This document shows, one piece after another, positions 14,411 through 20,796 of a stretch of DNA of 64,000 nucleotides. The first letter of the stretch is position 1, and each line of letters starts with the position of its first letter. The stretch comes from CAZJYI01 sp964550025 (lineage in GTDB: Bacteria > Verrucomicrobiota > Kiritimatiellia > UBA8416 > CAYOBW01). The stretch is from positions 37,885-101,884 of the forward strand of contig CAZJYI010000020.1 of NCBI GenBank assembly GCA_964550025.1. The letters run 5' to 3'. The notes under the pieces were generated by a model. The model worked only from the letters and a program-made list of their open reading frames with translations. It did no database searches and had not been told where the DNA came from. A program made the position numbers and the translations under genes.

Positions 14411-15727
14411 ATGAGCCGAATGCGTAAACGTTTTCTCGACTGCCAGGGAATGTCCGTTGAGGAAATGGAGCAATGGGGGACGGACCTGATTCAGTGGCAG
14501 CGTTGCATCCTGTGGTACATCGGTGATTTGGCTAGGGCTGCCAGGAGGAAACTGGGGGACGACAACTACAGCCAAGTGTTCCCGGAAGATTCCAGCCCTG
14601 AGCGAATTGCGTACTGGGAAAGTGTCGCAAGGGCTTACCCGAAACCGGAAGACCGCAATCCACTGGCGTCATGGACGACACACATGAGGGCTAAGAACGA
14701 GCCCGACCGCATTCAGCGAGTGCAGACCCACGTCGACAACGGTCGGACTTCCGACGAGGCAGCCAAGGCGAATCGGGATGAACGCGCGGAGAACAAGCGT
14801 CGGTTGTTGGCTGTTGACGTGCCGTATTACTTGCATCGTCAATGGAGTTCTGGGGCTGGCGTGGACGCGGCGGCTGGCGTTACTGGATGGGTGCGTCGTA
14901 CGGTCGAGCGAATGAAGGCCAAGGGCGTGACGGATGTTGTCTGCGCGTTCGATAGCCCGACAAATCACCGCAAGGAATTGACCAAGGACTGGGACGACAA
15001 ATACAAGGACCGTCCGCAGAAGGAGCCAGAGCATCTCCAGCAATTGCGATTAGTGTGGGATATGCTCAGAAGCGAAGGGTTTGCTTGCGTTGTGGTCGAC
15101 GGCATGGAAGCAGATGACGTGCTGGCTAGCTGTGCGGCGCAATTCGATGGGACTGTCATACTGCTCACAGTGGACAAAGACTTGCGGCAGTGCCTATCAG
15201 CCTCCTGCACTATCCTCTTGGACGTCGAATGGGCAGAAGACGAGCATACCGGCGATGCCACGCCGGTCTACCGCTACTACACGATACGCCCACACCCGAA
15301 ATACAGGACACGGAACCTATTACACGACACTGGCTTGTGGTTAGTTCCACCAGACGACAAGCAAAAGCTCGGCCTGCAATTATCTTCGGAGCGTTGGGCT
15401 TCCATTCTCGCGGCTGAAGAAGGCACCCCGACATACATTGAAGGGACTGGCCTCGGTCCACGGGAATGGCTTGCGATGCAGACACTTATGGGCGATTCGA
15501 CGGATGGAATTAAGGGTGCCAAAGATGTAGGCGCGGTGTTGGCGGCCGCGTATATTCGCGCATTCGGCACGGTCGAAGAGGTGATCGCCGCGGCCTCGGC
15601 AGGGGACAAGCGATTCACGCCGAAGAAACGCGAGGCCGTAATAGCATTCGGGGAGAAATTAGAAGTCACGCGGCAATTGGTCACGCTACGGACCGACCTG
15701 CCAATCCCCCACACGACAAGGGTGTAG
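14411..15727 (+). CDS. 5'-3' exonuclease (FEN/PolI-type) with an extra N-terminal domain
   Basis: The start ATG 14411 gives 438 residues. From about residue 135 the FEN/PIN fold is clear: LLAVDVPYYLHRQW (first acidic strand), DVVCAFDSP (second), VVVDGMEADDVLA (the E-A-D-D metal site) and ILLTVDKDLRQCL (the D-x-D site), then a helix-hairpin-helix region around GIKGAKDVGAVLA. Residues 1-130 form an extra helical module (LIQWQRCILWYIGDLARAARRKL) like the small helical domains of phage ParB/SAM-type proteins. The fusion is unusual. Predicted role: primer or flap removal, or end resection. Confidence 0.85.
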   Translation: MSRMRKRFLDCQGMSVEEMEQWGTDLIQWQRCILWYIGDLARAARRKLGDDNYSQVFPEDSSPERIAYWESVARAYPKPEDRNPLASWTTHMRAKNEPDRIQRVQTHVDNGRTSDEAAKANRDERAENKRRLLAVDVPYYLHRQWSSGAGVDAAAGVTGWVRRTVERMKAKGVTDVVCAFDSPTNHRKELTKDWDDKYKDRPQKEPEHLQQLRLVWDMLRSEGFACVVVDGMEADDVLASCAAQFDGTVILLTVDKDLRQCLSASCTILLDVEWAEDEHTGDATPVYRYYTIRPHPKYRTRNLLHDTGLWLVPPDDKQKLGLQLSSERWASILAAEEGTPTYIEGTGLGPREWLAMQTLMGDSTDGIKGAKDVGAVLAAAYIRAFGTVEEVIAAASAGDKRFTPKKREAVIAFGEKLEVTRQLVTLRTDLPIPHTTRV

Positions 15728-15730
15728 ACC

Positions 15731-16078
15731 ATGACCAAGCGAATGTGTTGTAGTGCGGCGATTCGCGACTACCAACGCCTCCAAGACGCCGAGGCCGTGC
15801 AGGCGAATTGGTTTCCGGTAGAGTTTGCAGGACATACGTGGGCCGCGGCCAACAATACGGCAGCGAGTCGCAACGGCGAGTTCTTCAAAGCGATTCGCGG
15901 CGGCCAGCACGAAAGCTTCCTGGAGTTTGCGTATTGCCGGCATGACTGGGTAATCGCCCTATGGTCGTTCGACGAGCGCGTAGACTGCGGAGCCATCGCC
16001 GCGGAGCACGGCGGCGGCGGGCGTCCTTGGGCTGCGGGGTTTCATTGCAAGGAATTACCGTTTGAATTGGGAGACTAA
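15731..16078 (+). CDS. Stand-alone DHHA1-like domain protein
   Basis: The 115-residue protein ends in HGGGGRPWAAGFHCKELPFE, matching the G-G-G-G-H-x-x-A-A-G-F signature of the DHHA1 substrate-binding domain of DHH phosphoesterases. The first histidine is replaced by arginine (GGGGRP). The preceding DWVIALWSFDERVDCGAIA fits the DHHA1 strand-helix order. The catalytic DHH domain is absent, so this is either a binding-only protein or a remnant. It lies between the 5' nuclease and the SbcC-like ATPase, which suggests a nucleic-acid role. Confidence 0.6.
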   Translation: MTKRMCCSAAIRDYQRLQDAEAVQANWFPVEFAGHTWAAANNTAASRNGEFFKAIRGGQHESFLEFAYCRHDWVIALWSFDERVDCGAIAAEHGGGGRPWAAGFHCKELPFELGD

Positions 16079-16083
16079 CGACA

Positions 16084-17565
16084 ATGTCGATAATCAACGT
16101 GACGGACGCTGGGCCAATCGAGGGCACTTTTTCAATCGACCTTTCGCAAGGCCCGGGAGTTTACGAATTTCGTGGGGCACGTGGCAGTGGCAAGACGACG
16201 TGCATATCGTCGATCGACTGGCTTGCTGGCCACAAGGTTGACGTGACGCTGCACGATGGCGCCGTCAGTGGGAAGATCGAGGGATTTGGCGTCGTGGCAC
16301 CGGTGGGCGGAAGGAAACGCCGCAAGGGTGAATGCGAACTCGACACGATTGATGCGGAGAAATTCAGCCTGACTGACTTGATCGACCCGCCGGGCAAGAC
16401 CCCCGAGGTTCGTGACGCACACGCAATCAAGGCGTTGGCGGTACTGTCCGGGGCAAAGGCCGATGCGGAACTGTACTACGAAGTCTGCGGTGGCCAGAAG
16501 GCATATGATGCACTCGGGATCAGCAAGACGACTGATCCGGTATTGCTCGCCACCCGGGTTAAGCAGGCGTTCGACAAGCTAGCGCGTGAGCGGCAGAACA
16601 CGGCCGATGCGGAGGCTGACCATGCGTTGCCCTTGGAGCACGTGCCGGACGATCTTGACATGGGCCTATCGTCCGATCTGGAGGCATTGGGCGAGACCAG
16701 GGACGTGGCTCGCGACGAAGTACAGCGACTCGAAGGGCAGGCAAGGCAGGCAAAAGACGATGCCGAGCGGCACGACAAAGCCAACGCCGCCATTGAGAAG
16801 ATTGAAACAGAGTATGATGGACCGACCGAAGAGGAGGCGGCATCCGCGCTAGAGTTATGTGAACTCGCATGGACCGACGCTCACGCATTGACTGAAGACC
16901 TACGCAGGCAACTTGCCGATGCATCAGAGCAATCGCGGCTCGCCATGGCCAAGGTAGAGAATGCACGCGAAGTGAAGAAGGCAGCCGAGAACCACGCCGC
17001 GTGCCTCGACTCTTGGAAGACACAGGCGGAAGAATCATTGACGCCCGAGCCAACGGTTGCAGAACTGGATGCTGCCTCCGCCGCTGTCGAGAACGCCACC
17101 GAAGCGTACAAACAGGGGATTCGCATTCAGGGCGTGAAGCAGAATCAGGCGAAGGCAAAAGGCCATCGGGAGGCCGCCGAACACGCAGAAGAGGAAGCCG
17201 CGGCAGCCCGAAACAAGGCCGGCGAGGTGTTCGACGTTCTCGCCCAGTCTTTGCACACCACGCATCTAGCGGTCAAGAGCGTTGACGGCAGCCCGAGGCT
17301 ATTCGTCGATCATCCAAAACGTGGCCGGTGTGCATTCGACCGAGTGAATGGTCTCAGTGATGGGGAACGTGTCGACTACACATTGCGTGAGTTGCTTCCG
17401 CATATTCAATCGCCTGGGCTTCTGCCGATTCCACAGCGTGTGTGGCAAGACCTCCAGCCTGCGGATCGTCAGCAGTTACACGAGTTGGCCGTCGACAAAA
17501 GCCTCTACTTATTTGGGGCGCAAGTGGACGACGGCGAATTGCGTGTGGCCTATTTAGGAGACTAA
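16084..17565 (+). CDS. SbcC/Rad50-like coiled-coil ATPase
   Basis: The 493-residue protein has an N-terminal Walker A (GARGSGKTT, about residues 31-39), a long central helical region (about 160-390) rich in Glu, Ala, Lys and Arg with heptads, and a C-terminal ABC-type signature (GLSDGERVDYTLREL, about 418-432). The layout is that of the Rad50/SbcC/RecN group, in compact form. I do not see a separate SbcD nuclease gene. The nearby 5' nuclease could partner it. An expected Walker B is degenerate (LLPIPQRVWQDL). Role: DNA end processing or recombination. Confidence 0.75.
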   Translation: MSIINVTDAGPIEGTFSIDLSQGPGVYEFRGARGSGKTTCISSIDWLAGHKVDVTLHDGAVSGKIEGFGVVAPVGGRKRRKGECELDTIDAEKFSLTDLIDPPGKTPEVRDAHAIKALAVLSGAKADAELYYEVCGGQKAYDALGISKTTDPVLLATRVKQAFDKLARERQNTADAEADHALPLEHVPDDLDMGLSSDLEALGETRDVARDEVQRLEGQARQAKDDAERHDKANAAIEKIETEYDGPTEEEAASALELCELAWTDAHALTEDLRRQLADASEQSRLAMAKVENAREVKKAAENHAACLDSWKTQAEESLTPEPTVAELDAASAAVENATEAYKQGIRIQGVKQNQAKAKGHREAAEHAEEEAAAARNKAGEVFDVLAQSLHTTHLAVKSVDGSPRLFVDHPKRGRCAFDRVNGLSDGERVDYTLRELLPHIQSPGLLPIPQRVWQDLQPADRQQLHELAVDKSLYLFGAQVDDGELRVAYLGD

Positions 17566-17566
17566 C

Positions 17567-18058
17567 ATGATTCGCAAGCGAACCAATTCAAAGGTGCCAG
17601 CCAAAGGCCGCCTACGCGACATCGCCGATAAGCTTTGGTCGCTGGCCGTGCGTGCCGATTGGAATTGGAGCTGTGCCGTGTGCGGCAAGGGAAAGACGGA
17701 GGCACACCATATACTGCCGCGACAGCATCAAGCTACTCGGTACACGCTGCGGAATGGCATAGCGCTCTGCGCCACGCACCACCAATTCGACCCAGACGTC
17801 TCGCCGCACCAAACGACGTTTGGTTTTACTGCTTGGATCAATTCGCACTACCCAGAAGTTGGCAGATGGGCGACGGACACAGAGGAAGCTGGAGACCATA
17901 AGCGTTTCGACGGCACAACCAACGCTGATTACTATATCGGAATCATTCGCGGGCTACGTGAATACGTGGAGGCCGAGGACTACGATCGCATCGTTGGGAA
18001 GAAATTCGGTGCGTATTTGGAGACTGAAGGCCGCGGAAGAGAAGATGAAGTGAACTAA
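17567..18058 (+). CDS. HNH/NinG-like nuclease
   Basis: This 163-residue protein contains SCAVCGKGKTEAHHILPRQ, then ATRYTLRNGIALCATHHQ. It is a zinc-ribbon HNH core with CxxC, the AHHI catalytic pair, and a final CxxHH. The order resembles lambdoid NinG (Rap), a Holliday-junction nuclease, and general HNH nucleases. The C-terminal half is helical. It follows the SbcC-like gene by one base, which favours a recombination role over homing. Confidence 0.75.
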   Translation: MIRKRTNSKVPAKGRLRDIADKLWSLAVRADWNWSCAVCGKGKTEAHHILPRQHQATRYTLRNGIALCATHHQFDPDVSPHQTTFGFTAWINSHYPEVGRWATDTEEAGDHKRFDGTTNADYYIGIIRGLREYVEAEDYDRIVGKKFGAYLETEGRGREDEVN

Positions 18059-18222
18059 TGCGAATAGAATGGATCGCATTCAACGACGGCTACGGAATTG
18101 TTGGCTATGGCTGGGAATGTCCGTCGTGCGGACACTACGAGATCATCGGCCCTTACTACGAGGACGTTGTCGAATGCGAGAAGTGTCATGCGACATTCGA
18201 CAACCCGGACAAGCCAGACTGA
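18058..18222 (+). CDS. Zinc-ribbon protein (54 residues)
   Basis: ATG 18058 overlaps the preceding TAA. Two CxxC pairs (WECPSCGHYE and VECEKCHATF) separated by about 20 residues form a typical rubredoxin-like zinc ribbon. Such small ribbons are often transcription or nuclease accessory factors. No specific function can be inferred. Confidence 0.65.
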   Translation: MRIEWIAFNDGYGIVGYGWECPSCGHYEIIGPYYEDVVECEKCHATFDNPDKPD

Positions 18223-18256
18223 AACGGGGCCACCATAACCCAATCGGAGAAAAGCG

Positions 18257-18451
18257 ATGAAACTGTACCAAGAACGAGTGTGCGCGGAACGTGAGGAACT
18301 GGCTCGCAAGCTGGAGCGTCTAGATGAATTCCTAATGGGCGAACACGACGATCTGCCGCCCGATGAATTGGACCGCATGACCAGGCAACGTCTGATTATG
18401 ACGTTGTATGTCCAGGTGCTAAACGAGAGGGTCAAGGCTTTCGGTGCGTAA
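18257..18451 (+). CDS. Conserved-type small helical phage protein
   Basis: This 64-residue protein (KLYQERVCAEREELARKLERL, then a LPPDELDRMTRQRLIMTLYVQVLNERVKAF ending) is two helices with a short connector. The YQ-R-V-x-x-E-x-x-E-L-x-x-K-x-x-x-L pattern is common in small siphovirus proteins of unknown function. GGAG precedes the ATG at suitable distance. Confidence 0.65.
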   Translation: MKLYQERVCAEREELARKLERLDEFLMGEHDDLPPDELDRMTRQRLIMTLYVQVLNERVKAFGA

Positions 18452-18469
18452 CACCGAACAAACCCCAGG

Positions 18470-18507
18470 CCGCCCGGTGTAAGCCCGCGTGTGCGGGCGC
18501 CGGGCGG
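18470..18507 (+). promoter_or_regulatory. GC-rich stem-loop upstream of a ribosome site
   Basis: CGCCCGG (18471-18477) pairs with CCGGGCG (18500-18506) around an inner hairpin GCCCGC (18483-18488) / GCGGGC (18493-18498). TTGGAATTGGAG and ATG 18527 follow. This is another hairpin placed directly before a Shine-Dalgarno site. Confidence 0.55.
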
Positions 18508-18526
18508 GTTGGAATTGGAGAACACG

Positions 18527-18733
18527 ATGGACTGCAAACACACCCCCAACTGGTCGACGGTACACGTCGCCGACAGCGAGGAGACGGATCGCGGAGTCAA
18601 GGTGTGGCTCGCCGTGGAATGCAAACGCTGCATGGAAGATGGCCTGATGTTCTTCGAGGAAGGCGACCTTCCTGAAATCGACTGGGAGGAAGAGGACGAC
18701 GATATTTCAGTTGACACCGATTCCGAAACCTGA
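18527..18733 (+). CDS. Small acidic zinc-type protein ending in promoter-encoded VDTDSET
   Basis: ATG 18527 lies behind TTGGAG and gives 68 residues. Cysteines at DCKHT and VECKRCMED suggest a small metal site. The C-terminal third is highly acidic. The last seven residues (VDTDSET) and the stop are encoded by the TTGACACCGATTCCGAAACC repeat that elsewhere forms promoters. The C-terminus is therefore probably dictated by the DNA element. Confidence 0.6.
   Translation: MDCKHTPNWSTVHVADSEETDRGVKVWLAVECKRCMEDGLMFFEEGDLPEIDWEEEDDDISVDTDSET
18711..18733 (+). repeat. Promoter-family repeat, -10 lost
   Basis: TTGACACCGATTCCGAAACC, then TGA, identical through the 23 bases to the active-looking copies at 19189 and 20212. 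The downstream bases (GCGGAG) do not form a -10 box. It encodes the end of the upstream protein. Confidence 0.7.
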
Positions 18734-18745
18734 GCGGAGCGAAAG

Positions 18746-18865
18746 ATGAAAGACGTCGGAGAATTCATAGCTGTCATGATTGTCGTATGCGTTACGTTCG
18801 CAGCCGTGGGCGCCGCTGCTGGGCTTTTCGTCGGCGTGTATAGAGCGGTAGTTGGGTTGTTCTGA
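18746..18865 (+). CDS. Very small membrane protein (39 residues)
   Basis: ATG 18746 follows GAGCGAAAG. Apart from a short charged N-terminus (MKDVGEF), the product is one long hydrophobic stretch with small residues (VMIVVCVTFAAVGAAAGLFVGV). It probably spans the membrane once or as a hairpin. Confidence 0.5.
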   Translation: MKDVGEFIAVMIVVCVTFAAVGAAAGLFVGVYRAVVGLF

Positions 18866-18871
18866 ATTCGC

Positions 18872-18894
18872 TTGACACCGATTCCGAAACCTGA
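18872..18894 (+). repeat. Promoter-family repeat with weak -10
   Basis: TTGACACCGATTCCGAAACC, then TGA. At 17 bp spacing the next hexamer is TGCGAA, a poor -10. It lies between two small genes. Confidence 0.65.
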
Positions 18895-18920
18895 TGCGAA
18901 TCGATTTGGGAGACGTGACG

Positions 18921-19211
18921 ATGCCTATATGCTGTAGCGAGAGATGCGACACTGCGTTTTGCCCGCACTGTGGTGCGTTAGTTAATAACAGGGGGCCACT
19001 GAACGGGCTGTTGCGACACGTTAATACGCAGGCACAGGCTGCCCGCCGCAATAGCGATCGCCGTGTGGCAAGGTATCGACATCTAACGCAAGAGGACGGC
19101 GTGGACCGTTCACACAAAATCACAAAGGCATCGAAGGCTGCCGATAAGTGGCAAGGATGGTTGACGGCGTTGTCTGAGCTAATGGACCTTGACACCGATT
19201 CCGAAACCTGA
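18921..19211 (+). CDS. Small zinc-finger-type protein ending in LDTDSET
   Basis: I prefer ATG 18921 (behind GGGAGA) over ATG 18894, giving 96 residues. The N-terminus has PICCSERCDTAFCPHCG, a six-cysteine/one-histidine cluster typical of zinc binding. The middle is basic and helical. The last residues LDTDSET and the TGA are the promoter repeat at 19189. Confidence 0.6.
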   Translation: MPICCSERCDTAFCPHCGALVNNRGPLNGLLRHVNTQAQAARRNSDRRVARYRHLTQEDGVDRSHKITKASKAADKWQGWLTALSELMDLDTDSET

Positions 19212-19217
19212 TAGGAT
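19189..19217 (+). promoter_or_regulatory. Promoter of leader RNA 1
   Basis: TTGACA (19189-19194), 17-bp spacer, TAGGAT (19212-19217). The spacer contains the CCGATTCCGAAACCTGA consensus of the dispersed family and encodes the C-terminus of the upstream gene. Confidence 0.8.
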
Positions 19218-19224
19218 TGCGGTT

Positions 19225-19335
19225 GAAGGACAGTAAACCATGCGAACCACGCCCCCCCGTTGCCTGAACTCTTCGGCCATCTGGCCGGCACTGTTCCTTC
19301 ACTAGGCGGCGGGGCGGGTGTTTTTTCGTTGGAGG
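19225..19335 (+). ncRNA. Leader RNA 1: A-B-C-A'-B' switch with terminator
   Basis: A GAAGGACAGT (19225-19234) pairs with A' ACTGTTCCTTC (19290-19300). B GCCCCCCCGTTGCCT (19251-19265) pairs with B' AGGCGGCGGGGCGGG (19304-19318), followed by TTTTTT (19321-19326). C is CGGCC-ATCT-GGCCG (19274-19287). The two long stems interleave, so they probably exclude each other: B:B' is terminator-like and A:A' competes with it. A also carries the AAGGA ribosome site of a leader peptide. GGAGG (19331-19335) and ATG 19342 follow. Confidence 0.7.
19240..19305 (+). CDS. Leader peptide 1 (21 residues, Pro-Pro)
   Basis: ATG 19240 lies 8 nt after the AAGGA within segment A. The peptide begins MRTTPPRCLNSSA, continues with IWPALFL and stops in segment B'. 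It closely resembles leader peptide 2 (MRTTPPRRLTSSA, then DWPALFL). CCC CCC codons place a Pro-Pro pair in segment B, so ribosome position could influence B:B' pairing. Translation is inferred. Confidence 0.5.
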   Translation: MRTTPPRCLNSSAIWPALFLH

Positions 19336-19341
19336 TGCCGA

Positions 19342-19593
19342 ATGGCTGGACAGAGCATCGCAAGCGGGCTGATTCGGTTATTTACGGAATTCCCGTGCGT
19401 AGGAACAGGCGATCCAGGTTTCTCTGTGGAGATGCCAGAGGAATTAGGAGAAGCCAGTTATGCCTTGGTCGTCAAGAACATCGAATTCCGTCGGAGATGC
19501 ATGAATCAGGGGTTCGACAATTTGCTGGAACTGCTGGCATTGCATCACGCACACCAGCAGAAACCAAAGGCTCCGGAAGAGGTGACCGAATGA
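19342..19593 (+). CDS. Small hypothetical protein (83 residues)
   Basis: ATG 19342 lies behind GGAGG, just after leader RNA 1. The product is helical in its second half (NIEFRRRCMNQGFDNLLELLALHHAHQQ). No family recognised. Its stop overlaps the next ATG (ATGA). Its expression is presumably controlled by the leader. Confidence 0.6.
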   Translation: MAGQSIASGLIRLFTEFPCVGTGDPGFSVEMPEELGEASYALVVKNIEFRRRCMNQGFDNLLELLALHHAHQQKPKAPEEVTE

Positions 19594-20234
19594 CGCGCGA
19601 AGATGACTTATACCGAGTGAACCCAAATGGGGTCGAAATCAGGCACGGCTTGGATGACTACGACGATGTGACATTTCTGGTCTCAAATTGCGATAGCGAC
19701 GAGACTGCATCCAACGGGTGCGTGAACTACTCGCCATATTGGGAGGCGACACGGAATGACCTTCTCTCAGATATGGGACCAGCTCAAACGCAAGCAGCCG
19801 AAGCTGGAGAATTCCGAGGCCACGATGGAGATCACTGCCGGGAACCTGCGGAAGCTCCTGCGGCAGGTCTACGACCAAGGGCGGAATTCTGTTGCACGGT
19901 TATCGCAACAGCGATCTGTCGAGCGGCGATTCGCCGATCTATTCGGAGGCGGGAAATGAACAGGTTGGTTCTGAAATGGGGGACCGTCAAGGCATGGGAC
20001 CTGGAAACTGACGACGCACGTGCGGCGTTCCAGAAGTGGGCCAGCTACGGCATGTGCATGAGTGCAGTGCGGCATCGCGACACCCCAGAGCAGCGGCAGG
20101 CGTTGCTAGCGGTGATTGATTGCATGGATGAAATCACGCTCGACTTGGAAGGACGGACAGTGTCGCGTGACGAGGCGAAGGAATACGTCAGGACGTACGG
20201 GAGAACTTCCGTTGACACCGATTCCGAAACCTGA
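19590..20234 (+). CDS. Long reading frame: small protein fused in frame to the 19956 gene, end uncertain
   Basis: ATG 19590 (ATGA overlap) opens a frame encoding an acidic N-terminus (MTREDDLYRVNPNGVEIRHG). It stays open for 214 codons to 20234, through the 19756-19959 gene (read in another frame) and in frame with the 19956 gene. The middle section (about residues 62-122) has low-complexity, arginine/cysteine-rich sequence typical of an out-of-frame shadow. The original gene probably ended near 19760 and lost its stop. Whether the long protein is made is unclear. Confidence 0.4.
   Translation: MTREDDLYRVNPNGVEIRHGLDDYDDVTFLVSNCDSDETASNGCVNYSPYWEATRNDLLSDMGPAQTQAAEAGEFRGHDGDHCREPAEAPAAGLRPRAEFCCTVIATAICRAAIRRSIRRREMNRLVLKWGTVKAWDLETDDARAAFQKWASYGMCMSAVRHRDTPEQRQALLAVIDCMDEITLDLEGRTVSRDEAKEYVRTYGRTSVDTDSET
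19756..19959 (+). CDS. Small helical protein nested in another frame
   Basis: ATG 19756 has a GGGAGG ribosome site about 10 nt upstream. The 67-residue product contains EATMEITAGNLRKLLRQVYDQG, a pattern of small phage proteins (E-x-T-x-x-N-L-x-x-L-x-x-x-x-Y-x-x-G). It lies wholly within the open frame 19590-20234 but in the +1 frame, and ends at an ATGA overlap with the next gene. Confidence 0.6.
   Translation: MTFSQIWDQLKRKQPKLENSEATMEITAGNLRKLLRQVYDQGRNSVARLSQQRSVERRFADLFGGGK
19956..20234 (+). CDS. Small hypothetical protein ending in VDTDSET
   Basis: ATG 19956, with GGAGG six nt upstream, gives 92 residues. It has a tryptophan-rich start (RLVLKWGTVKAWDLETDDARAAF), then helices. The terminal VDTDSET and the stop are the promoter repeat at 20212. 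No family recognised. Confidence 0.6.
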   Translation: MNRLVLKWGTVKAWDLETDDARAAFQKWASYGMCMSAVRHRDTPEQRQALLAVIDCMDEITLDLEGRTVSRDEAKEYVRTYGRTSVDTDSET

Positions 20235-20240
20235 TAGGAT
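20212..20240 (+). promoter_or_regulatory. Promoter of leader RNA 2
   Basis: TTGACA (20212-20217), 17-bp spacer identical to the 19189 copy, TAGGAT (20235-20240). Confidence 0.8.
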
Positions 20241-20247
20241 TGCGGCT

Positions 20248-20355
20248 GAGGAACAATGAATATGCGAACCACGCCCCCCCGCCGCCTAACTTCTTCGGCC
20301 GACTGGCCGGCGTTGTTCCTCACCAGGTAGCGGGGCGGGTGTTTTTCGTTGGAGG
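20248..20355 (+). ncRNA. Leader RNA 2: A-B-C-A'-B' switch with terminator
   Basis: A GAGGAACAA (20248-20256) pairs with A' TTGTTCCTC (20313-20321). B GCCCCCCCGCCGCCT (20273-20287) pairs with B' AGGTAGCGGGGCGGG (20325-20339), followed by TTTTT (20342-20346). C is CGGCC-GACT-GGCCG. Compared with leader 1, both strands of A:A' changed together (GAAGGACAGT/ACTGT.CCTTC versus GAGGAACAA/TTGTTCCTC), which supports the stem. GGAGG (20351-20355) and ATG 20362 follow. Confidence 0.7.
20262..20330 (+). CDS. Leader peptide 2 (22 residues, Pro-Pro)
   Basis: ATG 20262 (an in-frame ATG also lies at 20256) gives MRTTPPRRLTSSA, then DWPALFLTR. It parallels leader peptide 1. The segment-A sequence GAGGAA acts as its ribosome site. 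Pro-Pro falls in segment B. Confidence 0.5.
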   Translation: MRTTPPRRLTSSADWPALFLTR

Positions 20356-20361
20356 TTGAAG

Positions 20362-20595
20362 ATGAACGCTGACCAGATTCGCTTGGCGGCGAGGTTCGAC
20401 CAAATCAACGCAGCGCATCGAGAGGCAATGGCGGCTGCAAGGCGTGCCAGGGAGGCATTGCTTGCGATGGAATACGACGACAGCCAAAGGGCACTTGATG
20501 AGATGCCGCCGATTTACCACAAGCTGCTAATAGCACTCGTCGAAGAGGATCATGATTCAGACTTGGCTGTCATACTGGGGAGGAGAGGCCGATGA
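20362..20595 (+). CDS. Small helical protein (77 residues)
   Basis: ATG 20362 lies behind GGAGG, immediately after leader RNA 2. The sequence is almost entirely helical and charged (DQIRLAARFDQINAAHREAM, then AARRAREALLAMEYDD). Family unknown. The stop overlaps the next ATG. Confidence 0.6.
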   Translation: MNADQIRLAARFDQINAAHREAMAAARRAREALLAMEYDDSQRALDEMPPIYHKLLIALVEEDHDSDLAVILGRRGR

Positions 20596-20657
20596 AGACC
20601 CAACCACTTTGCATCGACCTAGTCCGAATTCGTGTTGACACCAACTCTGAAACCTGA
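20592..20657 (+). CDS. Tiny peptide ending in promoter-encoded VDTNSET
   Basis: ATG 20592 overlaps the upstream TGA, and 21 codons end VDTNSET-TGA within the promoter at 20635. It has the same terminal motif as the proteins ending at 18733, 19211 and 20234. It may be only a coupled spacer that carries translation into the promoter. Confidence 0.4.
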   Translation: MKTQPLCIDLVRIRVDTNSET

Positions 20658-20663
20658 TAGAGT
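20635..20663 (+). promoter_or_regulatory. Promoter of leader RNA 3
   Basis: TTGACA (20635-20640), 17-bp spacer (CCAACTCTGAAACCTGA), TAGAGT (20658-20663). Confidence 0.7.
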
Positions 20664-20676
20664 CTCGGCAATGAAT

Positions 20677-20787
20677 GGTACGACTACACAATTCCGAACT
20701 GCACAAAGAAGCCCTTGGCTTCGGGTCCCCCACGGGGGTCGGCTAGTCACCGCATTCAGCCCGAAGCCAAGGGTTTCTTTTTGGAGG
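20677..20787 (+). ncRNA. Leader RNA 3: strong terminator with A-B-C-A'-B' order
   Basis: B CCCTTGGCTTCGGG (20712-20725) and B' CCCGAAGCCAAGGG (20760-20773) form a perfect 14-bp stem, followed by TTTCTTTTT (20774-20782). C is CCCC-CACG-GGGG (about 20728-20737). A (20677-20686, GGTACGACTA) pairs with A' (20744-20751, TAGTCACC) through 8 bp with a 2-nt bulge, the weakest A stem of the family. GGAGG at 20783-20787 precedes the nuclease start at 20797. A leader frame from ATG 20671 reads in frame into that gene. Confidence 0.65.
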
Positions 20788-20796
20788 AGCCGGATA

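Noticed and set aside
19225..19335. A stable H-type pseudoknot in the leaders
   Set aside because: A'-to-B' linkers of 1-9 nt cannot span 10-14 bp stems, so alternative folds are more likely than a pseudoknot.
19260..19589. Part of a 324-codon frame upstream of 19590
   Set aside because: It reads through leader RNA 1 and the 19342 gene in a different frame and has no start context.
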